From contig RAPG01000003.1 of NCBI GenBank assembly GCA_005239165.1, positions 248,001 through 312,000 of the forward strand: DNA of 64,000 nucleotides, given 5' to 3'. The translations under genes were made by a program, and so were the position numbers. Shown here in pieces: positions 35,937 through 44,343 of this stretch. The notes under the pieces were generated by a model that saw only the letters and a program-made list of their open reading frames with translations, made no database searches and was not told the DNA's origin. The first letter of the stretch is position 1, and every line of letters starts with the position of its first letter. This stretch comes from Allopusillimonas ginsengisoli. Its GTDB lineage: Bacteria > Pseudomonadota > Gammaproteobacteria > Burkholderiales > Burkholderiaceae_B.

Positions 35937-37898
35937 TTAGTACAGCACCTCAGGCAGCCACAAGCCTATGCCGGGGAATATGTACAGCAGCACGATGGCT
36001 ACTATCTGTATGCCCATGAATGGCAGCATGCCCAAGAATATCTGGTTAAGTGTGACATGTGGTGGCGAGACACCTTTAAGGTAAAACGCCGACATGGCAA
36101 CTGGTGGTGAAAGAAACGCGGTCTGCAGGTTAAGTGCAACCAAGAGGCCGAAAAACAGAGGGTCAATTTGGTAGTGTCCCAGCAGCGGCAAGAAGATCGG
36201 CATGAAGATGACGATGATCTCCGTCCACTCTAGTGGCCAGCCCAGCAGGAAAATGACGACCTGTGCCATGATCAGAAACTGAACAGGTGTCAGGTCCATG
36301 CCCAGAACCCAGTCGTTGATAATCTCCTGGCCGCCAAGCAGTGCGAAGGCGGCTGAGAAAATGCTGGACCCTACAAACAGCCAGCACACCATGGCGCTGG
36401 TTTTGGCGGCTAGGTATACAGACTCCTTCAGCAGATCATATTTGAGCCGGCGATAGGCAATCGCCAGCAGAATCCCGCCAAATGAGCCCATGGCAGCCGC
36501 TTCTGATGGCGTGGCGAACCCGAAGACGATACTGCCCAGCACTGCCAGAATCAGGATTGCCAGCGGAAAGAATGACGTCAGCAGCATCTTGAATATCTCA
36601 AGACGAGCAAGGGTCAGAAATGCATAGTAGGCAATGAGCAGGGCTACGCCTATGCCGAGCGCAATCCAGAAGCCCATTGGCGTGTCGAGCCTTTCGACCA
36701 TGGGCTCGCTCGCGGCAGGTGCTACGGCCTCGGGCGTCGTAGCTGCACCGGAAGGTTCTGCCAGCCCACTTCCAGAAGGCTCCTGCAGTCCGCCTGCGCC
36801 CGGAGGCTCCTGCAGGCCACCGGCAAGCGATGGCTCCTGCAGACCGCCTGTGCCGGGTGGTTCGGCCAGACCTCCGCCATATGACGAGTCGCTGTAGCTG
36901 TCAAAACCCATGCCCATTTCCATCAGCTGGGTGTCAATAGTCTTTACGGGCGTGGTGACCACGTTGTGCGTGAAGCCCATGGCACCGATGAAAAACAGTG
37001 CAGGAAGCAGAACGATGAGCAGGTTTCTGGAGAGTACAGACATGGGCACGTCGGCATTCTGCTTGCCTTTCATCGCGCTCAGAATGCCGGGTAAAGCCCG
37101 GTTACTGAAGTCGTGCTTAATGGACTGCGCGAAAGCGGGCAGAGTAACGCGGCGCTCTTCTTCAGACAGCGGTGGGGCTGACTTGGGGCTGACCTTCGCC
37201 ACGATGATGACGTATGTGACATAAAGACCGGCCAGCATGAGCCCGGGGAAGAATGCGCCAGCGTAGAGCTTGACCACGGATACGCCTGCAACGGCACCAT
37301 ACACAATTAAGAGTACGGACGGCGGGATCATAATGCCCAGACAGCCGCCTGCCGTAATACAACCAGCGGTCAGGCGCACGCTGTAGCCTGCCTTGAGCAT
37401 GGCTGGCATGGCAAGCAGACCCATAAGCGTTACGACGGCGCCGACAATGCCTGTTGCTGTTGCAAACACCGCGCAGGTGGCGATGGTTGCGACTGCCAGA
37501 GAGCCAGGAAGACGGGCCAGGGCCAGATGCAGACTCTTGAACAGCTTTTCGATGAGGTTGGCGCGTTCGACGAGATAGCCCATAAAGATGAACAATGGCA
37601 CCGCAATCAGGACGTCGTTGGTCATCACCGCATAGGTGCGAAGCACCATCAGATCCAGCGTTTGGCTAATGGCGATTTCGGGTCCCATTCCCCGATAGGC
37701 CATATAGGTAAACATGACCCCCATGCCCATCAGCGTAAAGGCGGTAGGAAATCCAAGCATGATGGTGACCACAATCAGCGCAAGCATCAGCAAGCCCAAG
37801 TGCCCGTTTGTAATGTCGGCGGGGGCAGGCATCATCACGATGATGGCGATAACTATCGCAACCAGTATAGAGAGACCGAACCAGACTTCTTTTCTCAT
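35937..37898 (-). CDS. TRAP transporter large permease subunit (DctM type)
   Basis: Membrane subunit of a tripartite ATP-independent periplasmic transporter. It is hydrophobic throughout with many TM segments and TRAP motifs such as AVATIATCAVFATATGIVGA, TAGGCLGIMIPPSVLLIVYG and LNLQTAFLSPPVAMSAFYLK. At 653 residues it is longer than simple DctM (about 430). It carries an insert around residues 310-400 that includes a nonapeptide repeat. Size and layout resemble the mannitol/chloroaromatic-type TRAP systems; the substrate is unknown. Its start overlaps the dctQ-type stop by four bases. Confidence 0.93.
   Translation of the reverse strand: MRKEVWFGLSILVAIVIAIIVMMPAPADITNGHLGLLMLALIVVTIMLGFPTAFTLMGMGVMFTYMAYRGMGPEIAISQTLDLMVLRTYAVMTNDVLIAVPLFIFMGYLVERANLIEKLFKSLHLALARLPGSLAVATIATCAVFATATGIVGAVVTLMGLLAMPAMLKAGYSVRLTAGCITAGGCLGIMIPPSVLLIVYGAVAGVSVVKLYAGAFFPGLMLAGLYVTYVIIVAKVSPKSAPPLSEEERRVTLPAFAQSIKHDFSNRALPGILSAMKGKQNADVPMSVLSRNLLIVLLPALFFIGAMGFTHNVVTTPVKTIDTQLMEMGMGFDSYSDSSYGGGLAEPPGTGGLQEPSLAGGLQEPPGAGGLQEPSGSGLAEPSGAATTPEAVAPAASEPMVERLDTPMGFWIALGIGVALLIAYYAFLTLARLEIFKMLLTSFFPLAILILAVLGSIVFGFATPSEAAAMGSFGGILLAIAYRRLKYDLLKESVYLAAKTSAMVCWLFVGSSIFSAAFALLGGQEIINDWVLGMDLTPVQFLIMAQVVIFLLGWPLEWTEIIVIFMPIFLPLLGHYQIDPLFFGLLVALNLQTAFLSPPVAMSAFYLKGVSPPHVTLNQIFLGMLPFMGIQIVAIVLLYIFPGIGLWLPEVLY
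36744..36875 (-). repeat. 27-bp tandem repeat encoding GGLQEPxxx units in the TRAP permease
   Basis: Residues 342-385 consist of nearly five 9-residue units (GGLAEPPGT, GGLQEPSLA, GGLQEPPGA, GGLQEPSGS, then GLAEPSGA). The frame is preserved. The repeat lies in a loop between TM segments. Confidence 0.88.
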
Positions 37899-38524
37899 GG
37901 CTGGCTTCCTTCTTTGTTTCTGTTGATAACGTATTGGTCCAGCTCGTCCATATTGGGGTTGGCGTGCACCATGTTTTTAAGTTTGTCGACATCGACTTCT
38001 TCTACGTCGTCTTCACGTTTAGGCCATTCGCCGTTTTTCAGGCATTTAATGCAAGACACGACTTCAACAATGCCTTGCAGCAGCAGGGCGATGCCAGCAA
38101 ACGGAATGACAAATTTGAACGGATAGATGGGTGGGCCATCAGCCGTGATGGTGGAGTGCTCGTTAATCATGAAAGACTCCGAGGCATAACTCCAGCCTGC
38201 CCATGCCAGCGCAATGACGCCGGGGAAAAAGAACAGGATATACAGCGTTAAATCCAGCGAAGCCTGCAGGCGCGGAGGAAAGAAGCCGTAGAGTACGTCG
38301 CCCCGAACGTGGCCATTTTTAGACAATGTGTAGGCGCCGGCCATCATGAAAAGCGTGCCGTACATCATATTCATTGCATCGAAAGCCCACGAGTGTGGTG
38401 CTGCAAACGCATAGCGCGAGAACACCTCATAGGTAACGAAGAGCGTTAATACAAGAACGAACCAACCAAACAACTGGCCGATCCAGGTGTTTAGTCGGTC
38501 GATCGCAAGCAAAATATTCGGCAT
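37895..38524 (-). CDS. TRAP transporter small permease subunit (DctQ type)
   Basis: Small membrane subunit of the same TRAP system. Four TM segments are visible, starting with LFGWFVLVLTLFVTYEVFSR. Family features are YAFAAPHSWAFDAMNMMYGT, LSKNGHVRGDVLYGF and the last helix FVIPFAGIALLLQGIVEVV. A charged tail of about 45 residues follows. It lies between the solute-binding gene and the large permease gene. Confidence 0.93.
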   Translation of the reverse strand: MPNILLAIDRLNTWIGQLFGWFVLVLTLFVTYEVFSRYAFAAPHSWAFDAMNMMYGTLFMMAGAYTLSKNGHVRGDVLYGFFPPRLQASLDLTLYILFFFPGVIALAWAGWSYASESFMINEHSTITADGPPIYPFKFVIPFAGIALLLQGIVEVVSCIKCLKNGEWPKREDDVEEVDVDKLKNMVHANPNMDELDQYVINRNKEGSQP

Positions 38525-38730
38525 GGTGCAGCTACCTTGCGGTTAGATAATGGGTGACATATCCCGGATGAGCACTCGCTCTGGAGTGCAGATCACTTTC
38601 CCGGTTTTCTCAGGCGGTAAAGACCACCCCGTTTCTCGATGGAGGCTCAGGTCTTCAGGCACCACAATGCCGCCGGCCAGCATGTGAGTCCGGTGGGAGT
38701 CCGGCTGGTCGAATGGATGAGAGTGCCCCG

Positions 38731-38761
38731 GAGAAAAACCGCCCGGATTCCGGGCGGTTTT
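38731..38761. terminator. Strong hairpin terminator between the TRAP solute-binding and permease genes
   Basis: AAAACCGCCCGG at 38735-38746 pairs with CCGGGCGGTTTT at 38750-38761 over a 3-base loop. T runs exist on both strands. On the minus strand it lies 18 bp after the dctP-type stop, so most transcripts should end before dctQ-dctM. Confidence 0.9.
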
Positions 38762-38778
38762 CCGACTACATCGGTCGA

Positions 38779-39936
38779 TCAGGTCGCCGCAGCACCCGGC
38801 TTCTTGCCGCGGAAGTAATGGTTGTAGGCCATCCGCCGATTGTTGTTGGTGTCCATATCCCACGACACGGCCCGTTGTGCGAAAGCGCGCTGTGATTGCT
38901 CGATTTGTTTGAACAGAGCGTTGGTCTCGCCTTTCTTGGTAACGATCTGATCCCAAGTTGTGAGCTGCTCTTGCAAAATCGCATCAGGCGTTTTGTAGAA
39001 CTTGACCTTGTCTTCCGTCTGCAGCTTGATGTAATCCTGAGAGTAGCGGTCGACAGCTTTCCATGACATGTCGGCGGAAGCAGCTTCCACCGCGTTGGCG
39101 ATAATGGCTTTCATGTTGTCGGGCAAGGCGTTGTACTTGTTTTTATTGAACAAGATCTCAAACGTCTCGGAGGACTGGTGAAAGCTCTGCAACATGCATA
39201 CTTTCGAAACGTCGGGAAAGCCCAGCAGGCGGTCTGACGATGCGTTGTTGAATTCAGCGCCGTCAAGCAGTCCGCGGTCGAGTGCTGGAACAATTTCACC
39301 GCCTGGCAGCGCGTTGACAGCAGCCCCCATGGCGGTAAACAGGTCAATAGCCAATCCATTGGTCCGGAACTTCAAACCTTTAAGGTCTTCCGTCTTTGTA
39401 ATGGGTTGTTTGAACCAGCCAAACGCCTGTGTGGGCATAGGGCCGCTGAGGAATGTGACGACATTGGCGCCGATCTCTTCGTAAAGCTTGTCGAGCAGTT
39501 CTCGGCCGCCGCCGTATTTGTGCCATGCCAGCACCATATTGGCATCCATGCCGTAAGCTGGCCCGGAAGAGTACAGAGCCAGAGCATTTTGTTTGCCGTA
39601 GTTGTAGCCCAGCACACCGTGGCCGCCATCTAGCGTACCTTTGGTAACGGCATCCAGCAATGCAAAGGCAGGTACGACGGCCCCTGCTGGCAGCACTTCG
39701 ATCTTGAGCTCACCGCCAGTCATATCGTTGACTTTCTTTGCGAAATCGAGCGCGTATTCATGGAAAATATCCACGGTGGGCCATGTGCTCTGAAAACGCA
39801 GGTTTGTAGGTGTTTGCGCTTTTACGATCGCAGGAAATCCCATTGAGACCGTTGCGGCAGCGCCTGCGGCGGCCCCGCCCAGGAATCGGCGGCGAGCGGA
39901 TGAGGTTGATACCGGTTTCTTGCTGTCTTGCTTCAT
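38779..39936 (-). CDS. TRAP transporter periplasmic solute-binding protein (DctP type)
   Basis: Captures the substrate in the periplasm. The N-terminus has a twin-arginine signal (RRRFLGG at residues 15-21, then a hydrophobic Ala-rich stretch and FPAIVKAQ). The mature protein has DctP features: FQSTWPTVDIFHEYALDFAK, LKGLKFRTNGLAIDLFTAMG and ALPGGEIVPALDRGLLDGAE. Length is 385 residues. It is upstream of the two permease genes but separated from them by a terminator. Confidence 0.94.
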   Translation of the reverse strand: MKQDSKKPVSTSSARRRFLGGAAAGAAATVSMGFPAIVKAQTPTNLRFQSTWPTVDIFHEYALDFAKKVNDMTGGELKIEVLPAGAVVPAFALLDAVTKGTLDGGHGVLGYNYGKQNALALYSSGPAYGMDANMVLAWHKYGGGRELLDKLYEEIGANVVTFLSGPMPTQAFGWFKQPITKTEDLKGLKFRTNGLAIDLFTAMGAAVNALPGGEIVPALDRGLLDGAEFNNASSDRLLGFPDVSKVCMLQSFHQSSETFEILFNKNKYNALPDNMKAIIANAVEAASADMSWKAVDRYSQDYIKLQTEDKVKFYKTPDAILQEQLTTWDQIVTKKGETNALFKQIEQSQRAFAQRAVSWDMDTNNNRRMAYNHYFRGKKPGAAAT

Positions 39937-40066
39937 TGGTTTGTCTCCTGGCTTTTCTATTGGTATTTATTGATTTGAGTGCAACCATTGCTATGCTGGC
40001 GTCTGACCGCCCCATGTTTTATAGCCGCATGTTCAACAAAATGTAAGACAGTTAAAACCCTGATAT

Positions 40067-40076
40067 GAATGTATTC
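40067..40076. promoter_or_regulatory. Short palindrome in the dctP/exporter intergenic region
   Basis: GAAT-GT-ATTC forms an imperfect palindrome, followed by another GAATG at 40082. It lies between the divergent dctP-type gene and the TSUP exporter. It could be an operator, for example for the nearby IclR regulator, but nothing proves this. Confidence 0.25.
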
Positions 40077-40142
40077 CATTAGAATGTGTGATTACGGGGG
40101 GCTGTGGTGTCCCCCCTTTCAATTCGCGGCTTACTCTTCCCC

Positions 40143-40952
40143 ATGACTCTCTATTTATTCATTGTGCTGGTGCTGATGGGCACGATCAGTGGTTTTCTTG
40201 CTGGCTTGTTGGGCATAGGCGGGGGCATGATCATGGTTCCGTTTCTCACCTACATTCTCTCGGGCCAGGGCGCAGGTGACGGGCTTGCCGTAAAGATGGC
40301 GATTGCGACCTCAATGGCAGTAATCGTGTTTACCTCCATGTCCAGCGTTCGCGCCCATCACAAGCGCGGAGCCGTCCGCTGGGATATCGTGGCCAGGCTG
40401 GCACCCGGCATTATTCTGGGTAGTCTGCTGGGTAGCATAGGGGTGTTTTCTTTGCTTAACGGTGCCTATCTGGCGATATTTTTCGGTGTGTTTGTCGCAT
40501 TTTCTGCAACTCAGATGCTGTTAAACAAAAAGCCAGCGCCAAGCCGTGAGATGCCGGGCACAGCCGGCCAGCTCGTTGCCGGTGGTGCCATAGGTCTTAT
40601 ATCCGGGCTTGTCGGTGCCGGAGGTGGCTTCATTAGCGTTCCGTTCATGACCTGGTGCAACGTGGCTATTCATGCTGCAGTGGCCACCAGCGCCGCCCTG
40701 GGCTTTCCCATCGCCATAACAAACGTGGCCGGGTACATCGTTTCGGGCTGGTCGGTCCATGACCTGCCCGCCGGCTCGTTTGGCTACCTGTGGTTACCTG
40801 CCGTGGGTCTTATTGCGATTGCCAGCGTATTCACAGCGCCCCTGGGGGCACGTGTGGCACACCGTTTGCCAGTGACCGCGCTCAAGCGGGTGTTTGCCTG
40901 CCTGTTGTTTGTGCTGGCCGCATACATGCTCTGGAAAGGTCTTACAGCCTGA
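40143..40952 (+). CDS. TSUP (TauE/SafE) family membrane exporter
   Basis: Inner-membrane protein of the sulfite/anion exporter family. The two repeats carry the family glycine motif: GLLGIGGGMIMVPFLTYILS near the N-terminus and GLVGAGGGFISVPFMTWCN in the second half. About eight TM segments are visible. ATG 40143 (MTLYLFIVLVLMGTISGFLA) is chosen over the upstream frame to 40104. Divergent from the TRAP operon, it may export a sulfonate- or sulfite-like or organic anion linked to it; the substrate is unknown. Confidence 0.9.
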   Translation: MTLYLFIVLVLMGTISGFLAGLLGIGGGMIMVPFLTYILSGQGAGDGLAVKMAIATSMAVIVFTSMSSVRAHHKRGAVRWDIVARLAPGIILGSLLGSIGVFSLLNGAYLAIFFGVFVAFSATQMLLNKKPAPSREMPGTAGQLVAGGAIGLISGLVGAGGGFISVPFMTWCNVAIHAAVATSAALGFPIAITNVAGYIVSGWSVHDLPAGSFGYLWLPAVGLIAIASVFTAPLGARVAHRLPVTALKRVFACLLFVLAAYMLWKGLTA

Positions 40953-41262
40953 TCTGATACGTGAAAGCTTCTGGACCCGGCGTGGCTTAGCCTCGCACTG
41001 CGCCTGTCCAGTCCTGAGGCAGGTGACCCGGCGCAGGTGTCGAAGGCATACGCCATGACCTAGTGTGGCGCTTGAGATTTTTCACGGTGTGTCGCGCTTT
41101 TGGTAAGTTCACAAAGGTCCGTAGTTGCCCGGATGTTTCGCCAGGCGAACCAGTGTTTCGCAATAACTTGACCATTATTTTGCTGGCATGAAAGAATACA
41201 GCGGCGCGCGCGGCTTGTCTGGCGGGCGAGGGCGCCTTTGCCATTCGTAATCAGGAAACTCT
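40953..41262. other. Gene-free gap before the IclR regulator
   Basis: About 310 bp with no supported gene. It must hold the promoter of the IclR-type gene, but I see no clear promoter or terminator. Confidence 0.5.
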
Positions 41263-42060
41263 ATGTCCGTTGACGCTATGCCGGCCGATGAAGCAGGCAC
41301 AGACCGCCAGTTTGTCAATGCGCTGGCGCGTGGCCTGGAGATTTTGCGCTGCTTTCAGCCAGGCAAACCGTATCTCACCAACGCCGAACTTTCGCGTCAA
41401 ACAGGCTTTCCCAAGCCCACGGTCACCCGGCTTACCTATACTCTCAAAAAACTGGGGTATCTCGGGTACTCAGAGGCTGTCGGTAAATACATGCTGGCGC
41501 CGGGGGTGTTGGGGCTGGGTTACTCGATGCTGGCCAATCTTGATTTGCGCAGCCTTGCCCGGCCTGCGATGGAGCAACTGGCCGAGTATTCTCGTGTTTC
41601 GGTGTCTATAGGTGTACGAGATCGTCTCAACATGATTTATGTTGAAACCTGCCGGAGCAGCGCAAGGGTAACCTTGCGGCTGGATATAGGCTCACGCATT
41701 CCAATTGCCACAACGTCCATGGGCAAGGCCCTGATATCTGGCCTTCCGTCTGATGAGCGCGCCGAGACCATGGATATGATCAGAATGGCTGATAAAGAAA
41801 ACTGGCCACGCATTCAGGCTGATCTTGATCAGGCTCTCGAAGACTACCAAACCAAGGGTTTTTGTATGGCCTATGGCGAATGGCAATCTGAAGTCCGCGC
41901 CGTTGGAGTGCCGCTGGTAGGCGTGCCAGGTGAGAAACAAATGGCTTTTAATTGCGGCGGCCCGGCATTTCTGCTGTCGCACAACAGGCTGGAAAAAGAT
42001 ATTGGGCCACGACTGGTTGAGCTTGTGCGTAGTGTTGAGCAAAACCTCGGCAGACCCTGA
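41263..42060 (+). CDS. IclR-family transcriptional regulator
   Basis: The N-terminal winged helix-turn-helix is at about residues 15-75 (FVNALARGLEILRCFQPGKP, LTNAELSRQTGFPKPTVTRL, GYSEAVGKYMLAPGVLGLGY). The C-terminal effector domain has SVGVRDRLNMIYVETCRSS-like IGVRDRLNMIYVETCRSS, SMGKALISGLPSDER and AVGVPLVGVPGEKQMAFNCG. The length of 265 residues is standard. It lies 48 bp before an acyl-CoA dehydrogenase gene in the same direction and probably controls it; it may also act on the TRAP system. Confidence 0.94.
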   Translation: MSVDAMPADEAGTDRQFVNALARGLEILRCFQPGKPYLTNAELSRQTGFPKPTVTRLTYTLKKLGYLGYSEAVGKYMLAPGVLGLGYSMLANLDLRSLARPAMEQLAEYSRVSVSIGVRDRLNMIYVETCRSSARVTLRLDIGSRIPIATTSMGKALISGLPSDERAETMDMIRMADKENWPRIQADLDQALEDYQTKGFCMAYGEWQSEVRAVGVPLVGVPGEKQMAFNCGGPAFLLSHNRLEKDIGPRLVELVRSVEQNLGRP

Positions 42061-42108
42061 GGCCTTACTTTAATAAATTTTAGTCGTCAGATTTCAAGGA
42101 AAAAATCA

Positions 42109-43263
42109 GTGATACGCGATCAAGAAACCCTGAACATGCTGTTGGACAGCGTATCGCGCTTTGTGCGCGAGCAACTGGTGCCTGCCGAAGCAGAGGTGTC
42201 TGAAACCGACGAGATACCACCCCGTCTGGTGAGTCAAATGCGCGAGCTGGGGCTGTTTGGCCTGGCCATCCCCGAAGAGTACGGTGGTTTGGATCTCACC
42301 ATGGAAGAAGAGGTATTGTTTGCGTTTGAAATCGCCAAAACCTCACCTGCATTCAGATCGCTGATTGGTACCAATAATGGTATAGGCGCTCAGGGCCTGG
42401 TTATCGATGGCACAGACGAGCAGCGACGCAAGTATCTGCCGCGTATGGCATCAGGCGAAATTATCGGTTCCTTCGCTCTGACCGAGCCGGAAGCGGGTTC
42501 GGACGCCGCCTCGCTGCGCACTACTGCCGTTCGTGATGGCAACGACTACGTTCTCAATGGCACCAAGCGATTCATTACCAACGCACCAGAGGCCAGCATA
42601 TTTACAGTCATGGCGCGCACCGATCCCGAAATGAAAGGGGGCAGCGCCATTTCGGCCTTTATCGTAGAAAAAGACACACCGGGGCTGTCACTGGGTAAAG
42701 TCGACAAAAAAATGGGCCAGCGTGGGGCACACACCTGCGACGTCATCTTTGAAAACTGTCGCGTGCCGGCAGAAAATCTGATTGGCGGGCGCGAAGGCAT
42801 AGGCTTTAAAACAGCCATGAAGGTGTTGGATAAGGGCCGGCTGCATATTTCGGCTGTCAGTGTGGGCGTCGCCGAGCGCATGCTTGATGATGCCTTGCGC
42901 TATGCCATGGATCGCAAACAGTTTGGCCAGCCTATTGCTGATTTTCAGCTGATTCAGGCTATGCTGGCCGACAGCAAGGCTGAGATTTACGCGGCCCGCT
43001 GCATGGTGATTGACGCAGCCCGTCGTCGTGATGCCGGAGAAAACGTGTCAACGCAGGCTTCATGCTGCAAACTGTTTGCCACGGAAATGTGTGGGCGTGT
43101 AGCTGACCGTGCAGTGCAGATTCACGGCGGCGCAGGTTATGTGTCTGACTACGCCATTGAACGCTTTTACCGAGATGTGCGGTTGTTCCGCATTTATGAA
43201 GGCACAACCCAGATCCAGCAACTGGTGATCGCCCGCAACATGATTCGTGAGGCGCAGGGCTAA
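42109..43263 (+). CDS. Acyl-CoA dehydrogenase
   Basis: FAD enzyme oxidising an acyl-CoA to the enoyl-CoA. It starts with GTG at 42109 and reads 384 residues, the usual length. The first signature is ALTEPEAGSDAASLRTTAV and the second QIHGGAGYVSDYAIERFYRD. The likely catalytic base is the glutamate of IYEGT near residue 364. It is probably co-regulated with the IclR gene just upstream. Chain-length preference cannot be told from the sequence. Confidence 0.95.
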   Translation: MIRDQETLNMLLDSVSRFVREQLVPAEAEVSETDEIPPRLVSQMRELGLFGLAIPEEYGGLDLTMEEEVLFAFEIAKTSPAFRSLIGTNNGIGAQGLVIDGTDEQRRKYLPRMASGEIIGSFALTEPEAGSDAASLRTTAVRDGNDYVLNGTKRFITNAPEASIFTVMARTDPEMKGGSAISAFIVEKDTPGLSLGKVDKKMGQRGAHTCDVIFENCRVPAENLIGGREGIGFKTAMKVLDKGRLHISAVSVGVAERMLDDALRYAMDRKQFGQPIADFQLIQAMLADSKAEIYAARCMVIDAARRRDAGENVSTQASCCKLFATEMCGRVADRAVQIHGGAGYVSDYAIERFYRDVRLFRIYEGTTQIQQLVIARNMIREAQG

Positions 43264-43306
43264 ACACAGTCAGCTAGGTGTCGGCGCTATGGCGTGGGTA
43301 CCCCGT

Positions 43307-44020
43307 TTAGCGCGTGCAGCTTTCAATGAAATTGTGGGGCAGCCCAATGCCATGTTCACGGTACAGGTCGACCACTGCGGTAAGTTTGGCCTGTGGCAGC
43401 CCCATTTGCACCAATGAACGCAGCAGCCGGCGCAGGTCAGTTTCTGCCGCTTTGCTGCGGCTGAAACGATAGCGGCTAAGCTCCCAGTCAACCACGGCTG
43501 TTCTGGTTGGCACCGTTGATATGTTTATAAAAACCTCTTTGGGATACAGATGCCCATGCTTGCGTCTGGCCTTATGCAAGGGCAGCAGCGCATGAGCCAC
43601 GGAGGCCAGTGCGGCTGATTGCTGATCAGGCGTAAGACGCCCATGCCGAAGTGCGTTCTCGAGGCTGATATAGCCACCTAGATCACGCGTAACCAGCACG
43701 GCGTGCCACCCTTTTTCGTCATGCCGCATATCGAAGAACACTGGCACGGCGGTCGGCACACCCAGTGCTGCGCAACGCCGCATGTTTTTCCATTCGCGCA
43801 AAAGCGTAGGGCGCGGCAAGGGATGCCTCAGATCACGAAACAAGTGATTGCTTTGCCGCTTTACGTAGTGCAACACTCCCGACTGTGGGTCAACAATGCG
43901 GTAGACGCCGCTGATGCCACCGCGTTGCTCGTTGGCGGGTTCGACGAGCTCGCCTGGTGCGGTCCACCAGAAATCGCTGGAGGTTACAGCAGTGTGTGTA
44001 TTGGATGTTGAAGTCGGCAT
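43307..44020 (-). CDS. InaA/WaaP-type lipopolysaccharide kinase-like protein
   Basis: Protein-kinase-like fold of the Kdo/WaaP (InaA) family. With ATG 44020 (MPTSTSNTHTAV) the protein has 237 residues; the frame upstream to 44143 is Cys/His-rich and unlikely. Visible motifs are YVKRQSNHLFRDLRHPLPRP, TLLREWKNMRRCAALGVPTA, a loop HGHLYPKEVFIN that stands for the catalytic HxDxxxxN region with changes, and VVDWELSRYRFS, which resembles the DLE/DFG segment. Substrate unknown. It stands alone between the dehydrogenase and the MFS gene. Confidence 0.87.
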   Translation of the reverse strand: MPTSTSNTHTAVTSSDFWWTAPGELVEPANEQRGGISGVYRIVDPQSGVLHYVKRQSNHLFRDLRHPLPRPTLLREWKNMRRCAALGVPTAVPVFFDMRHDEKGWHAVLVTRDLGGYISLENALRHGRLTPDQQSAALASVAHALLPLHKARRKHGHLYPKEVFINISTVPTRTAVVDWELSRYRFSRSKAAETDLRRLLRSLVQMGLPQAKLTAVVDLYREHGIGLPHNFIESCTR

Positions 44021-44343
44021 GAGTTGAGCAACCGCGAGCAATAGTAGGTGGGCCAAGTGTACGCGACAGCAACTGTGATGAAACAGGCGTAGCTGGCAGG
44101 CGCGAGCGTGTCTGGGCAATGCACGCCGGCGCAACTGCGACAATTGACCGGGATCGGCAGGCCCACGCGTGTGCGGGCAATGTGGAAAACACTGTCTTTA
44201 ACAGCTTTGTACACACCTGTGCATAAGGATGGGACTCCATATCCATCTTACACATTAAAATTACGGGTTTACACTTACGTCAGCGCGGTGTTCGCCAATT
44301 CGGGTGAAGCTACTCTTGCGGGTGGTCAGGATCTTCAACAACC
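44021..44343. other. Divergent intergenic region of the kinase-like and MFS genes
   Basis: About 320 bp between divergent starts. It should contain both promoters. I see no repeat or coding signal that I can support. Confidence 0.45.

Noticed and set aside
37527-38126. Plus-strand open frame of 199 codons over the TRAP genes
   Set aside because: It is antisense to dctM and dctQ and highly His/Gln-rich, which is typical of a shadow frame.
38543-38956. Minus-strand open frame covering the dctP-dctQ gap
   Set aside because: It overlaps dctP in another frame, crosses the terminator and has no family features.
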